Shown in pieces: positions 51,273-60,344 of a stretch of 64,000 bases of DNA. Source of the DNA: Arthrobacter sp. EM1 (GTDB lineage Bacteria > Actinomycetota > Actinomycetes > Actinomycetales > Micrococcaceae); the NCBI RefSeq assembly GCF_029964055.1, contig NZ_CP124836.1:3596001-3660000 (forward strand), in the 5' to 3' direction. How positions within the stretch are numbered: position 1 is the stretch's first letter; the number at the start of each line of letters is the position of its first letter. Made by a program: the position numbers and the translations under genes. The notes under the pieces are model-generated. The model was not told where the DNA came from, did no database searches, and saw nothing but the letters and a program-made list of their open reading frames with translations.

Positions 51273-52354
51273 TGCTGCTGAACATCAAAACCGACGCCGC
51301 CTACGACGCGGTGGCCCTCGGGGAAATCATGCTGCGGCTGGACCCTGGAAGCGGGCGGATCCGCACCGCACGCCACTTCGACGTCTGGGAGGGAGGTGGG
51401 GAGTACAACGCCATCCGGGCGCTCAGCCAAGTCTTCGGCCTACGGACGGCTGCTGTGTCGGCACTTGCTGACAATGACATCGGGCGCCTTATAGAAGGCC
51501 TGGCCCGCGCAGGCGGGGTAGATACATCGCTGATTAACTGGGTACCCGATGACGGGACGGGTCGCGCAGCGCGCAACGGGCTGAACTTTACCGAGCGAGG
51601 CTTCGGCATCCGGGGCGCGCGCGGTGTCTCCGACCGCGGAAATACGGCGGCTTCCCGGCTCGGTCCCGACGACGTGGACTTTGCCGACCTCTTCGGTGTT
51701 CGAGGTGTCCGTTGGTTCCACACCGGAGGCATATTCGCCGGCCTGTCCTACAACGCCTGTGCGACGGCGGTTGCCGCCATGGCAGCTGCCCGGGCCCACG
51801 GCACCGTCGTTTCCGTCGATCTCAATTACCGGCCCAGTCTCTGGGCGGACCACGGTGGAGAACAACGTGCCGCCGACGTCTTCACCCAACTAACTGCAAG
51901 CGCTGACATTGTCATTGGCGGTGAAACCGACTTCTTGGACCGGTTGGCTATCGAACCCCCGGTCCCCGCAGAAGACGGCGAACAACGCTTTAGCACCATC
52001 GCCTCCCGGACCCTGGCCCGGTTTCCGAACCTGCGCATGGTGGCCGCCACCGCCCGCAGGGTCAGCAGTGCCAGCCGTAATGACTGGCAAGGCATGTGCC
52101 ACACCTTAGCGACAGGAACTGTGGTCTCCCCGGAACGCAAGGACCTGGAAATCCTCGACCGGGTTGGTGGGGGCGACGGATTCGCCGCCGGACTCATCTA
52201 CGCTCTTCTCCAGGGGCTACCGGTCCAGGAAGCCGTCGATATCGGCGCAGCGCACGGTGCGCTGGCGATGACAACCCCGGGCGACAACTCCATGGCGACT
52301 TTGGCGGAAGTGCTGAGCGCGGCGCAGGGCCTGGGTGCGGCCACTGAACGGTAG
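51272..52354 (+). CDS. kdgK: PfkB-family sugar kinase, probable 2-keto-3-deoxygluconate kinase
   Basis: A 360-residue ribokinase-fold enzyme. ALGEIMLRLDPG opens the protein as in KdgK; WEGGGEYNAIRALSQVFG is the substrate region; the catalytic Asp is in RVGGGDGFAAGLIYAL. It shares one base with the aldolase stop (TGATG). With the aldolase it forms the phosphorylative end of the pathway fed by the dehydratase at 46282. It is somewhat longer than usual KdgK because of inserts around residues 110-140. Confidence 0.88.
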   Translation: MLLNIKTDAAYDAVALGEIMLRLDPGSGRIRTARHFDVWEGGGEYNAIRALSQVFGLRTAAVSALADNDIGRLIEGLARAGGVDTSLINWVPDDGTGRAARNGLNFTERGFGIRGARGVSDRGNTAASRLGPDDVDFADLFGVRGVRWFHTGGIFAGLSYNACATAVAAMAAARAHGTVVSVDLNYRPSLWADHGGEQRAADVFTQLTASADIVIGGETDFLDRLAIEPPVPAEDGEQRFSTIASRTLARFPNLRMVAATARRVSSASRNDWQGMCHTLATGTVVSPERKDLEILDRVGGGDGFAAGLIYALLQGLPVQEAVDIGAAHGALAMTTPGDNSMATLAEVLSAAQGLGAATER

Positions 52355-52452
52355 GCGCGCCCGCCAAGACTACCCAAGGATGCCGGAGCCGCCCGGGGCG
52401 CCCGTCGCTGGTGCATGCCGGTCGTGTCCCCCCGCCAACTAGGCTAAGCACC

Positions 52453-53130
52453 ATGACTTTCGAAGCGGTACTGGATTCCCTTCGCCGGATGGCTAAGGGC
52501 TCAACCCACTCCCACACCGGTGTGTGGATCTCAGCCCAACTGCGTCAGCGGATAGCTGCCGGCGAGCTCGCGCCCGGCACAAAGTTATCCGAGGAAGCCC
52601 TGGGCGATGCCCTGGGTGTCAGCCGGAACACGCTCCGGGAGGCGTTCACCGCGCTGAACGCCGAACATATTATTACCCGCATTCCCAACCGCGGAGTTTT
52701 TGTCGCGAGACCGTCCGCGGCAGACGTTCGTGAAATTTACCGTGTGCGCCGCTTTATTGAACCTGCAGCCGTGCTGTGGCAGGAACCAGCGGCGCTGGAC
52801 GAGTTGCGGGTAATTGTCGCCGCGGCCCAGCTGGCCCGTTCCAGCGGGGATGTCAACGGGATGGCGGCAGCCAATCAGGAATTCCACCGGGCCCTGGTTG
52901 CGCGGGCGGCAAGTGAGCGGCTTGATTCGTTGATGGAGCAGGTCTTGGCGGAAATGCGGCTGGTGTTCCACTCGATGGGATCCGATCCGGCATTCCACGA
53001 GCCCTACGTGGCGGACAACGCGCACGTGATTGAGTTGATGGCCGCCGGGGACAATGCCGCTGCCGCGGAATTCGTGCGCCACTATCTTGACCGGGCCGAG
53101 GCTCAACTACTCGAGGCCATGACCGATTAG
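52453..53130 (+). CDS. GntR/FadR-family transcriptional regulator
   Basis: A 225-residue regulator: winged helix (residues 25-85, SEEALGDALGVSRNTLREAF, then ITRIPNRGVFVARP) and an FCD ligand domain with NQEFHRALVA and the metal/ligand histidines. The ribosome site before 52453 is weak; an ATG twelve codons on is possible. Located directly after kdgK or before the DUF969 gene, it could control either set. Confidence 0.88.
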   Translation: MTFEAVLDSLRRMAKGSTHSHTGVWISAQLRQRIAAGELAPGTKLSEEALGDALGVSRNTLREAFTALNAEHIITRIPNRGVFVARPSAADVREIYRVRRFIEPAAVLWQEPAALDELRVIVAAAQLARSSGDVNGMAAANQEFHRALVARAASERLDSLMEQVLAEMRLVFHSMGSDPAFHEPYVADNAHVIELMAAGDNAAAAEFVRHYLDRAEAQLLEAMTD

Positions 53131-53282
53131 CCGGACGCGGCGGCGCCTTGCGCATTGTTCAACAAATCCCTAGGCTGTGGATCACGGTGATGGGCATCAC
53201 TTTGCGGGGGACCACCTTCCCGGCACGGGCCGGCTCGGCCATGCCACGATAACTACTCGCGTCCGCAGAGCGGACCTGATCC

Positions 53283-54023
53283 ATGCGGGGATGGATGGAT
53301 ATGCTCGTACTAATCGGAGTTTTGCTGGTCATCGTCGGCTTTGCCATCCGAATGAACCCACTGATTGTTGTTACCGCCTCAGGCATCATCACGGCCCTTC
53401 TTGGCGGACTGACGCCGCTACAAATCCTCGACGCCTTCGGTTCCGGCTTCGCCAGCAGCAGGTCGGTCACGATTTTTGTTGTGGTCCTTCCCGTCATCGG
53501 CATCATCGAACGGTTTGGCCTCCAGGAGCAGGCGAAGATCTTGATTTCCAAGCTCGCCAAGCTCACGGCCGGGCGTGTCCTTTTGGGGTACCTCCTGGTC
53601 CGCCAAGCCACGGCTGCCCTCGGCCTGACCGGCATCGGCGGCCATGCGCAGACGGTGCGGCCATTGGTCTTCCCGATGGCAGAAGGCGCCGCGCTGCGGC
53701 GGTACGGCGAGGTTCCGGAGAAGGTACGGGAAAAAATCAAGGGCCACTCCGCTGCCGCAGACAACGTCGGCGTCTTCTTCGGCGAGGACATTTTTGTCGC
53801 AGTAGGCTCGATCCTGCTGATCACCACCTTCGTGGACGCGACATACGGGCTCCACCTGGAGCCGCTTGAGTTGGCCATCTGGGCTATCCCGTCCGCCGTG
53901 ATCGCCTTCCTGATCCACGGGTTCCGTCTCTTGCGGCTCGACCGCGAGCTGGACCGGGACGTCCAGGCAACCCAACAAGCAGCGAAGACCGCCCAGAGCG
54001 CCACTGTCGGAGGCAACGCATGA
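53283..54023 (+). CDS. DUF969 membrane protein
   Basis: A 246-residue membrane protein of the DUF969 family, with about five helices; the start LVLIGVLLVIVGFAIRMNPL and the LGLTGIGGHAQTVRPLVFPM segment are characteristic. Start choice between ATGs at 53283, 53295 and 53301 is unsettled. It overlaps the DUF979 gene by 4 bp. The pair looks like a two-component secondary transporter; substrate unknown. Confidence 0.85.
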   Translation: MRGWMDMLVLIGVLLVIVGFAIRMNPLIVVTASGIITALLGGLTPLQILDAFGSGFASSRSVTIFVVVLPVIGIIERFGLQEQAKILISKLAKLTAGRVLLGYLLVRQATAALGLTGIGGHAQTVRPLVFPMAEGAALRRYGEVPEKVREKIKGHSAAADNVGVFFGEDIFVAVGSILLITTFVDATYGLHLEPLELAIWAIPSAVIAFLIHGFRLLRLDRELDRDVQATQQAAKTAQSATVGGNA

Positions 54024-54991
54024 TCAAGGTTGAAGCTGTCTTCTGGCTGATTGGCATTCTTTTTGTTGCCTGGGCATTCTTGATTGCCCGCGATACGACC
54101 CATCCGAAGCGCTGGGGCAGTGCGGCTTTTTGGGGACTGCTGGGTGTGTGCTTCTTCTATGGCACTTGGGTCCAGGCTGGCACCGCGCCGCCGTGGATCC
54201 TGGGCGTGGCCGTGCTGGTGCTGGTGACTCTTGCCAGTTCGGGACCCCTTGGTGATGGCAAAGCAAGGTCCACGAGCATGGCGGAGCGCGCCGTATCCGC
54301 CACCCGGTTCGGCAACAGGCTCTTCATCCCCGCGCTCGTCCTGCCGGTGGTGACGGTGATCATTGTGCTGCTCGCTCCGGTGCTGAAGATCGGTGGACAA
54401 CCCATCTTCGATCCCACCAACACAACACTCGTGGCACTGGCCGTCGGTGCCGTCGCGGCTGCCGTCGTCGCCGTCGTTATTCTGCGGCCGAAGCAGAAGC
54501 TGACCCCGATTTTCGAAGGGCGCCGCATTCTCGAGTCCATCGGCTGGGCAGCACTGCTGCCGCAGATGCTCTCCACGCTTGGCATTTTGTTCACCAAAGC
54601 CGGCGTCGGCACGGCGGTGGGCACGCTGGCCAAAGGCATACTTCCGGAGGGTTCGCTGATTGCCGCCGTGATCGTCTACTCCGTTGGGATGTTCCTCTTT
54701 ACGGTGCTGATGGGCAACGCCTTCGCCGCGTTTCCCATCATGACAGCCGCCATCGGCTGGCCGGTCCTGGTCCAGGGCTTCCATGGGAATCCAGCGATCA
54801 TCTTCGCGATCGGCATGCTGGCGGGCTTCTGCGGGACGCTCTGCACACCGATGGCCGCCAACTTCAACCTGGTCCCGGCGGCGCTATTGGAAATGAAAAA
54901 CAAATACGGAGTCATCAGGGCCCAGATCGCCACGGCAATTCCGTTGCTGGGCGCCAACACAGCACTGATGTACTTCCTGGCCTTCAACTGA
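54020..54991 (+). CDS. DUF979 membrane protein
   Basis: A 323-residue protein with about nine helices belonging to the DUF979 family. FTVLMGNAFAAFPIMTAAIG and FCGTLCTPMAANFNLVPAAL are its strongest family-like stretches. It begins within the DUF969 stop codon and is followed 23 bases later by a DUF2891 gene. In other bacteria these genes are sometimes found with peptidases, suggesting an amino-acid or peptide-derived substrate, but nothing here proves that. Confidence 0.85.
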   Translation: MIKVEAVFWLIGILFVAWAFLIARDTTHPKRWGSAAFWGLLGVCFFYGTWVQAGTAPPWILGVAVLVLVTLASSGPLGDGKARSTSMAERAVSATRFGNRLFIPALVLPVVTVIIVLLAPVLKIGGQPIFDPTNTTLVALAVGAVAAAVVAVVILRPKQKLTPIFEGRRILESIGWAALLPQMLSTLGILFTKAGVGTAVGTLAKGILPEGSLIAAVIVYSVGMFLFTVLMGNAFAAFPIMTAAIGWPVLVQGFHGNPAIIFAIGMLAGFCGTLCTPMAANFNLVPAALLEMKNKYGVIRAQIATAIPLLGANTALMYFLAFN

Positions 54992-55014
54992 CTTTGCCCT
55001 TCAAAGGAGCACGC

Positions 55015-56040
55015 ATGATCCTGAATCCCACGGAACAAATGGACCACCTCGCCGAGGCCTACGCGGACATCGTCCTGGACAACCTGACCCGAGAGTATCC
55101 CTACGCCTCCCACCACGTGGAAACGTCCCTGGCGGATCGGGCCAGCCCGCAGGAACTTCACCCGGCGTTCTACACCTCGTTCGACTGGCATTCCTCGGTG
55201 CACATGAGCTGGCTCGGCGTCGTCCTGGTGGAGCATGGTCTCGACGCCGGCCGTGACAGCGCCCTCCGGGCGGTGCTGGCAGCGAACCTCACCGCGGAAA
55301 ACCTCGCCGTCGAAGGTGCTTACCTGCTGGCGAACCCCAGCTGGGAGCGTCCGTACGGTTGGGCCTGGCTGGTTCGGCTCGCTGCTGCTGCCGCCTCTTC
55401 CCGGGACGCGCAGATCCGGCAATGGGGCAAGAACCTGGATCCGCTGGTGGACATTGTCGCCTCCCTGGTGGCCGGCTGGACCGCCAAAGCGGAGTTCCCG
55501 GTCCGGCATGGCCTGCATACCAATGCCGCGTTCGGCCTGGGCATGATGCTGGACGCCTTCCGCACCCTGGGCAGGGACCAGGCTGCCGCCGTTTGTGAGA
55601 AAGCGGCACTGAACTGGTTTAAGGACGACGCCGGATGGCCGGGGGAGTGGGAAATGAGCGGGCAGGATTTCCTGTCCGCCGGTTTGAGCGAGGCCGACCT
55701 GATGGCCCGGGTGCTCGACGCGGATGCCTTTGCCGCGTGGTTTGCAGCGTTCCTGCCGGGTCTCGCGCCGGATGACAGGATCCTTGCCAAAGCCACTGTC
55801 ACCGATGAGTCGGACGGGTATCTGGCACACCTCAACGGGTTGAACCTGACCCGCGCCGGCCAGCTGATCCGGATCCGCCGAGCGCTCTCGGCAGCGGAGG
55901 GAACGGCTGAGCCCGTGCGCGTACTCGACGTCGCGACGATGCCATTGCTGGCCGCAGGCATGGATTCCGTCAGCACCGAGGAGTTTATGTCCAGCCACTG
56001 GCTGGCAAGTTTCGCGTGGGACGCCCTGGCCTCGGCATAG
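55015..56040 (+). CDS. DUF2891 protein
   Basis: A 341-residue soluble protein of the DUF2891 family. The conserved N-terminal block is LHPAFYTSFDWHSSVHMSWL; another is FPVRHGLHTNAAFGLGMMLD; the C-terminal LASFAWDAL closes it. The fold is probably an alpha/alpha barrel, given the repeated helices, and the paired His/Trp/Asp residues resemble a glycan- or cyclic-substrate site. AAAGGAG precedes the ATG at 55015. Function is unknown; it is likely the enzyme for the substrate carried by the DUF969/979 pair. Confidence 0.85.
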   Translation: MILNPTEQMDHLAEAYADIVLDNLTREYPYASHHVETSLADRASPQELHPAFYTSFDWHSSVHMSWLGVVLVEHGLDAGRDSALRAVLAANLTAENLAVEGAYLLANPSWERPYGWAWLVRLAAAAASSRDAQIRQWGKNLDPLVDIVASLVAGWTAKAEFPVRHGLHTNAAFGLGMMLDAFRTLGRDQAAAVCEKAALNWFKDDAGWPGEWEMSGQDFLSAGLSEADLMARVLDADAFAAWFAAFLPGLAPDDRILAKATVTDESDGYLAHLNGLNLTRAGQLIRIRRALSAAEGTAEPVRVLDVATMPLLAAGMDSVSTEEFMSSHWLASFAWDALASA

Positions 56041-56212
56041 TAGGAAATCCACGATGCTTCGGCACGGCTAGGTCCGTGGCCAGGCGCCTTGCGGCCGGCA
56101 ATGTGTCCTCACTTGCAGAGCCCGGACCGGGGCCTTGCCTATAGTCGTAGAACGAAGGGCAACCGCCCGCGGTTTTCCGCGGGCCAGGGTTGGCAACAAG
56201 GCAGGGGCACCA

Positions 56213-58060
56213 ATGACCAACGAACCGATCGCAAACTACGCCTTGCTCTCCGACTGCAACTCCGCGGCGCTGGTGAGCCGGGACGGTTCGGTGGACTGGC
56301 TATGCTTTCCCCGGTTCGACAGCCCTTCCGTTTTCGGCCGCATCCTGGGCGAGGCCGCCGGTTCCTGGTCAATCCGGCCTGTTGCGCCGCATTCCTCGAC
56401 GCGGCGCTACCTGGGTCCCACCATGGTGTTGGAGACGACCCACACCACGTCCGCGGGAATCGTTACGGTCACCGACGCATTGGCGCTCGGGGACGGGATC
56501 CGGGGCCACGAGCTTGGTGCCGGGGCGCCGGGTACGCTGCTGCGTCACGTGGCCTGCAGCAGCGGGGAGATCGAAATGGAAGTGGTGTTCGCTCCCCGCC
56601 CGGACTACGGCCGGGACGTGCCGGAGCTGGCCCGGGTCGAGGGTGGGGTCACTGTTCGGGGCGGCACCCGGATCCTGGCCCTGTCCACCACCGTTCCTTT
56701 CGAGCTGGTGGACGGTACTGCCCGGGCGCATCCGGTGCTTCGCTCCGGCGACGTTTTGGAGTTCGGCCTCCATCACGAGGACTCCGGCGCCGGCTTGCCG
56801 GCCTTCTGGAACCCGCAGGAGATCGCGCGGCGGCTTGAGGACACGCTGGCGGGCTGGGCAAGCTGGTCGCGGCTGCACCAAAGTTACGAGGGGCCCTGGC
56901 AGGAACTGGTGGCTTCCAGCGGCCGGATCCTGCAGGCCCTAACCTACTTTCCGACCGGCGCGATCGTGGCCGCAGCGACGACCTCATTACCGGAAGTGGC
57001 CGGCGGATCCCGGAATTGGGACTACCGCTACACCTGGATCCGGGATGCGAGTATGACGTTGCAGGCGCTCTGGGTGGCTGCGTGCCCGGATGAGGCCGGA
57101 AAGTTCTTCCATTTCCTCGCGACGGTCTCTGCCAGCCGGCCGGACAGCGACGCGACGCTGCAGATCATGTACGGCATCGGCGGCGAACGGGACTTGTCCG
57201 AGCAGGAACTCGCCCACCTTCCGGGCTGGCGCAACAGTGCCCCGGTGCGGGTGGGCAACGGAGCCTGGAACCAGCGCCAACTCGATGTGTACGGCGAACT
57301 GCTGGACGCCGCAGCCACCCTTCCGGAATACCTCACCGCGATGGAGCCCGGGACCCGGAAGTTCCTCGCCGGGGCGGCCGACACCGCGGCATCACTGTGG
57401 CAGTCGACCGACCAGGGCATCTGGGAGGTCCGAGGTGCCCCCCGGCATTACCTGCACTCGAAGCTGATGTGCTGGGTCGCCGTGGACCGTGCCATCGGCC
57501 TCGCCGCGGTCCTGGACGCCGAAGACCGGGTGCCGCAATGGATCCAAGCGCGGGCCCGGCTTGCCGACTCGATTCGCGTGAACGGCTGGAACGACCACGC
57601 CCACGCCTACACCCAGGCTTACGGTTCCGAAGAGCTCGACGCGTCCGCACTGATGCTGGCCATCGTCGGGTTTGTCCCGGCCGATGACCCGCGGATGCTG
57701 GCCACCATCAACGCCATCGATGAACGGCTCACCGACAGCCGCGGTCTGGTGTACCGCTACCAGGGGGACGACGGGCTGTCCGGTGAGGAAGGCACGTTCC
57801 TGCTCTGTACTTTCTGGCTGGCGCACGCACTGGCGTTGGCCGGACAGACCGGACGTGCCCGCGCCGTTTTTGAACGGGCCTCCGGCTTTGCCACCGATCT
57901 GGGTCTGATGGCCGAAGAAGTTTCCCCGGACAGCAACGAGCTGCTCGGCAACTTCCCTCAGGCTTTCAGCCATATCGGCCTGATCAACGCCGCCTGGGCC
58001 ATTCACACGGCCGAGAACAAGGAACGGGCGCGCATCGGGGACCCCGGAGACGCCACATGA
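56213..58060 (+). CDS. Glycoside hydrolase family 15 protein (glucoamylase/trehalase type)
   Basis: A 615-residue enzyme. The N-terminal beta domain starts IANYALLSDCNSAALVSRDG and includes WLCFPRFDSPSVFGRIL; the catalytic (alpha/alpha)6 barrel has SRNWDYRYTWIRDASMTLQA and ends with EEVSPDSNELLGNFPQAFSH (a catalytic-base Glu region). There is no signal peptide. Actinobacterial relatives are trehalases or glucoamylase-like. The ATG at 56213 lacks a strong ribosome site. It overlaps the broken TVP38 gene by 4 bp. Confidence 0.9.
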   Translation: MTNEPIANYALLSDCNSAALVSRDGSVDWLCFPRFDSPSVFGRILGEAAGSWSIRPVAPHSSTRRYLGPTMVLETTHTTSAGIVTVTDALALGDGIRGHELGAGAPGTLLRHVACSSGEIEMEVVFAPRPDYGRDVPELARVEGGVTVRGGTRILALSTTVPFELVDGTARAHPVLRSGDVLEFGLHHEDSGAGLPAFWNPQEIARRLEDTLAGWASWSRLHQSYEGPWQELVASSGRILQALTYFPTGAIVAAATTSLPEVAGGSRNWDYRYTWIRDASMTLQALWVAACPDEAGKFFHFLATVSASRPDSDATLQIMYGIGGERDLSEQELAHLPGWRNSAPVRVGNGAWNQRQLDVYGELLDAAATLPEYLTAMEPGTRKFLAGAADTAASLWQSTDQGIWEVRGAPRHYLHSKLMCWVAVDRAIGLAAVLDAEDRVPQWIQARARLADSIRVNGWNDHAHAYTQAYGSEELDASALMLAIVGFVPADDPRMLATINAIDERLTDSRGLVYRYQGDDGLSGEEGTFLLCTFWLAHALALAGQTGRARAVFERASGFATDLGLMAEEVSPDSNELLGNFPQAFSHIGLINAAWAIHTAENKERARIGDPGDAT

Positions 58061-58427
58061 GGGGAGCGAACGCACCCATTGCGGGCAGCCGGCTCCGGGC
58101 CGGCCTAGCCGGCTCCGGGCCGGCCTGCAGCTGGGCCTGCTGCTTGCCCTGGTGGCTGCCGCGGCGGCGGCAGCCCTGCTGTTCCCGTTACCGTCGGTCG
58201 ATGAAATCCGGAACTACTTCGGCAGCACGGGTTGGTGGGGACCTGCCGTATTCATCCTGGCCTATGCCGTCCTGACGCTGGCGCCGGTGCCCAAGAATGT
58301 CAGGCGGCTGGTCCCCGCCTGCGTCCAGTACCCGACCCTGGACGCGGCAGAAAATGCGGGCTCGCGCAAAATGCTGCCACTGCGTCCCGTCAGCCCGGCC
58401 GGCGTTCCCGGACCAATGCATCCTTGA
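58057..58427 (+). pseudogene. TVP38/TMEM64-type membrane protein remnant, frameshifted and truncated
   Basis: Starting at the ATG that overlaps the GH15 stop, the frame is broken by a 20-bp tandem duplication (58087-58106 and 58107-58126). Removing one copy joins SRLRAGLQLGLLLALVAAAA to LLFPLPSVDEIRNYFG and WWGPAVFILAYAVLTLAPVP, the N-terminus of a VTT/DedA-like protein. After PKNV the expected membrane domain is missing and the reading continues into unrelated residues. It is therefore doubly disabled. Confidence 0.78.
58087..58126 (+). repeat. 20-bp perfect tandem duplication
   Basis: AGCCGGCTCCGGGCCGGCCT occurs twice head-to-tail. The extra 20 bases shift the frame of the TVP38-type gene that starts at 58057. 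Confidence 0.95.
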
Positions 58428-58543
58428 GGCGCCATTGCCGCAGTTGCGGACGGTGCTGAGTACCATGGTCCTGCGGGTGCAGGCGCATCAGGACGAAAAA
58501 TTCGGCCCGGAACCGGCCGGGTTCAAGAATGAGGAACATGAAC

Positions 58544-59482
58544 ATGATGAAACCACTGGCCCGGACCGTCGCGCTGGCAGCGGGGACTTTGCTCGCGCTC
58601 TCGCTGGCCGCCTGCGGCGCCGGAAATGATCCGCTGAACAATGACCGGCCTTCGGGAAGCAGCACCCCGGGGGCTGCCCTGGTGATCGGCTCGGCAAACT
58701 TCCCGGAAAGCGAGACGCTGGCCGAGGTTTACGCGGGTGCGCTCAACGCGGCTGGCATCCCCGCGTCGACGAAGCCAGGAATTGGCTCCCGTGAGGTGTA
58801 TGTGCGGGCCTTGCAGGACAGGTCGATCGACGTCGTCCCCGATTACAGCGGCAATCTGCTCCGCTACGTTGACAAGAACGCTACCGCTGCCAGTGCCGAC
58901 GACGTCATGAAAGCACTCCCCGGCAAGCTGCCCGACGAGTTGACAGTGCTCGAAGCGGCCCAAGCGGAGGACAAGGATTCCATCGTGGTCACCGAGGCGA
59001 CGGCGGCGAAATTCGGGCTCAAAACTCTTGCCGACCTGGGGAAGGTGTGTGATCAGATTGCGCTCGGTATGCCGCCGGAAGCCAAGGAACGGCCCCAGGG
59101 CCTCCCGGGGCTCAAAGCGAACTACGGCTGCGAGCCTAAGGAATTCGTCCCCTTCAGCGACGGTGGCGGGCCGGTGACAGTCCGGGCGCTGCTCGATGAC
59201 AGGATCCAGGCCGCCGATGTCTTCAGCACCTCACCGCTGATTCTCCAGAACAAGCTGGTTTCCCTGGCGGATCCGCTGAACAATTTCGCGGCCCAACAGG
59301 TGGTGCCGCTGGCGCTGAAGGACCGGCTGGACGCTAAGAGCACGGAAGTGCTGAACAAAGTGTCACGGGTTCTGACGACGGCGGACTTGCTGAAGTTGAA
59401 CGAGGAAGTCTCCGGCGACCGGAAGGTAAACCCCCGGGATGCGGCTGCCGCCTGGCTCAAAGATAAAGGATTTACCGGCTAG
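58544..59482 (+). CDS. Glycine betaine/choline-type ABC substrate-binding lipoprotein
   Basis: A 312-residue OpuAC/ProX-family binding protein. The lipoprotein signal ends LSLAAC; the mature domain begins LVIGSANFPESETLAEVYAG and has KPGIGSREVYVRAL, VVPDYSGNLLRYV and DDRIQAADVFSTSPLI, all typical of osmoprotectant-binding proteins. I chose the ATG at 58544 because GAGGAA lies seven bases upstream. No permease or ATPase of this class is next to it, so it is an orphan or its partners lie elsewhere. Confidence 0.9.
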   Translation: MMKPLARTVALAAGTLLALSLAACGAGNDPLNNDRPSGSSTPGAALVIGSANFPESETLAEVYAGALNAAGIPASTKPGIGSREVYVRALQDRSIDVVPDYSGNLLRYVDKNATAASADDVMKALPGKLPDELTVLEAAQAEDKDSIVVTEATAAKFGLKTLADLGKVCDQIALGMPPEAKERPQGLPGLKANYGCEPKEFVPFSDGGGPVTVRALLDDRIQAADVFSTSPLILQNKLVSLADPLNNFAAQQVVPLALKDRLDAKSTEVLNKVSRVLTTADLLKLNEEVSGDRKVNPRDAAAAWLKDKGFTG

Positions 59483-59520
59483 AAGCATCGTCGCGTCCGT
59501 GCCCCGGGCTGCGACCCGCA

Positions 59521-59566
59521 AGCAGCGCCGGGCCAGCTCAGCTGAGGGGCTCGGCGCTGCTTTTTT
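59521..59566 (+). terminator. Rho-independent terminator
   Basis: AGCAGCGCCG (59521-59530) pairs with CGGCGCTGCT (59552-59561), and six T residues follow. It ends the binding-protein transcript; the T-run also contains the stop codon of the convergent dehalogenase gene. Confidence 0.85.
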
Positions 59567-60245
59567 AGTGCGCTGCGGCCAGCACTCCGGGAAGCTCGGT
59601 CAGGGCATTGACCGTAAAATCTGGCGACTCGAAATAGCCCGGGTAGCTGCTCCCTGACCGGTTTAGCCATGCGGTGCGCAGCCCGGCACGGGCTGCGCCG
59701 TGGATGTCCCACGGATGGACGGCGACCAGCAGCATGTCCGCCGGGGCGGCGCCCGAAGCGGCAGCCGCATAGTCGTAGGAACTGCGGGCCGGCTTCCAGG
59801 CCGGCGCATCCTCGACCGAGAGCAGCGCCTCGAACTCGTCACGGATCCCAGCCCCACTGAACAGCTTCGCGGCGATCCGGGCAGAGCCGTTGCTGAGGGT
59901 GATCAGCCGGAACCCGGCAGCGGCGAGGACTGTAATCCCCGCGGGGACGTCCGGATGTACCTTGAGACCGGTCAGCCCGGCCATAACATGGTCGACCGCC
60001 GCATCCATTGGGCGGTTTAGCTCCACCCCGGTCAGAAGTCCCCGAAGTGCCTCCGCCCCGATCGCGGCGAACGATCCGTTGTCTCCGCTGGCTGTAAGCG
60101 CGAAGCCGTCACGCAGCAGGGTCGCGAACCAGAGCTTGGCCAACTCAGCCGGCGCCCCGACGTCGCTGAATTGTCCCCCCATCGCGGACATGTCAGAGAG
60201 GGTTTCATTGACGTCAAAGACGATGACTGAGATTGCGGTGGTCAT
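59565..60245 (-). CDS. Haloacid dehalogenase, type II
   Basis: A 226-residue HAD-superfamily hydrolase. The nucleophile motif is VFDVNETLSD (Asp near residue 10), motif II TLSNGS, the Lys in WKPARSSYDY and the acidic end in HPWDIHGAARAG. This fits L-2-haloacid dehalogenases, although His in place of the more usual Ala/Ser before WD is a small variation. It converges on the binding-protein gene. Confidence 0.88.
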   Translation of the reverse strand: MTTAISVIVFDVNETLSDMSAMGGQFSDVGAPAELAKLWFATLLRDGFALTASGDNGSFAAIGAEALRGLLTGVELNRPMDAAVDHVMAGLTGLKVHPDVPAGITVLAAAGFRLITLSNGSARIAAKLFSGAGIRDEFEALLSVEDAPAWKPARSSYDYAAAASGAAPADMLLVAVHPWDIHGAARAGLRTAWLNRSGSSYPGYFESPDFTVNALTELPGVLAAAH

Positions 60246-60344
60246 GGATTCTCCTTGTGGTCGTGTGCAGCTCCCCCGACCCAGTCTGCCGCCTTCCCGG
60301 CGGGGGGTGCCGCAGGCGGGTGCCCGGGCGCTGCGATGCGCAGC

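Noticed and set aside
53159..54784. 541-codon minus-strand frame
   Set aside because: Opposite DUF969 and DUF979, which have family motifs and overlapping starts; the antisense product is unlike any protein I know.
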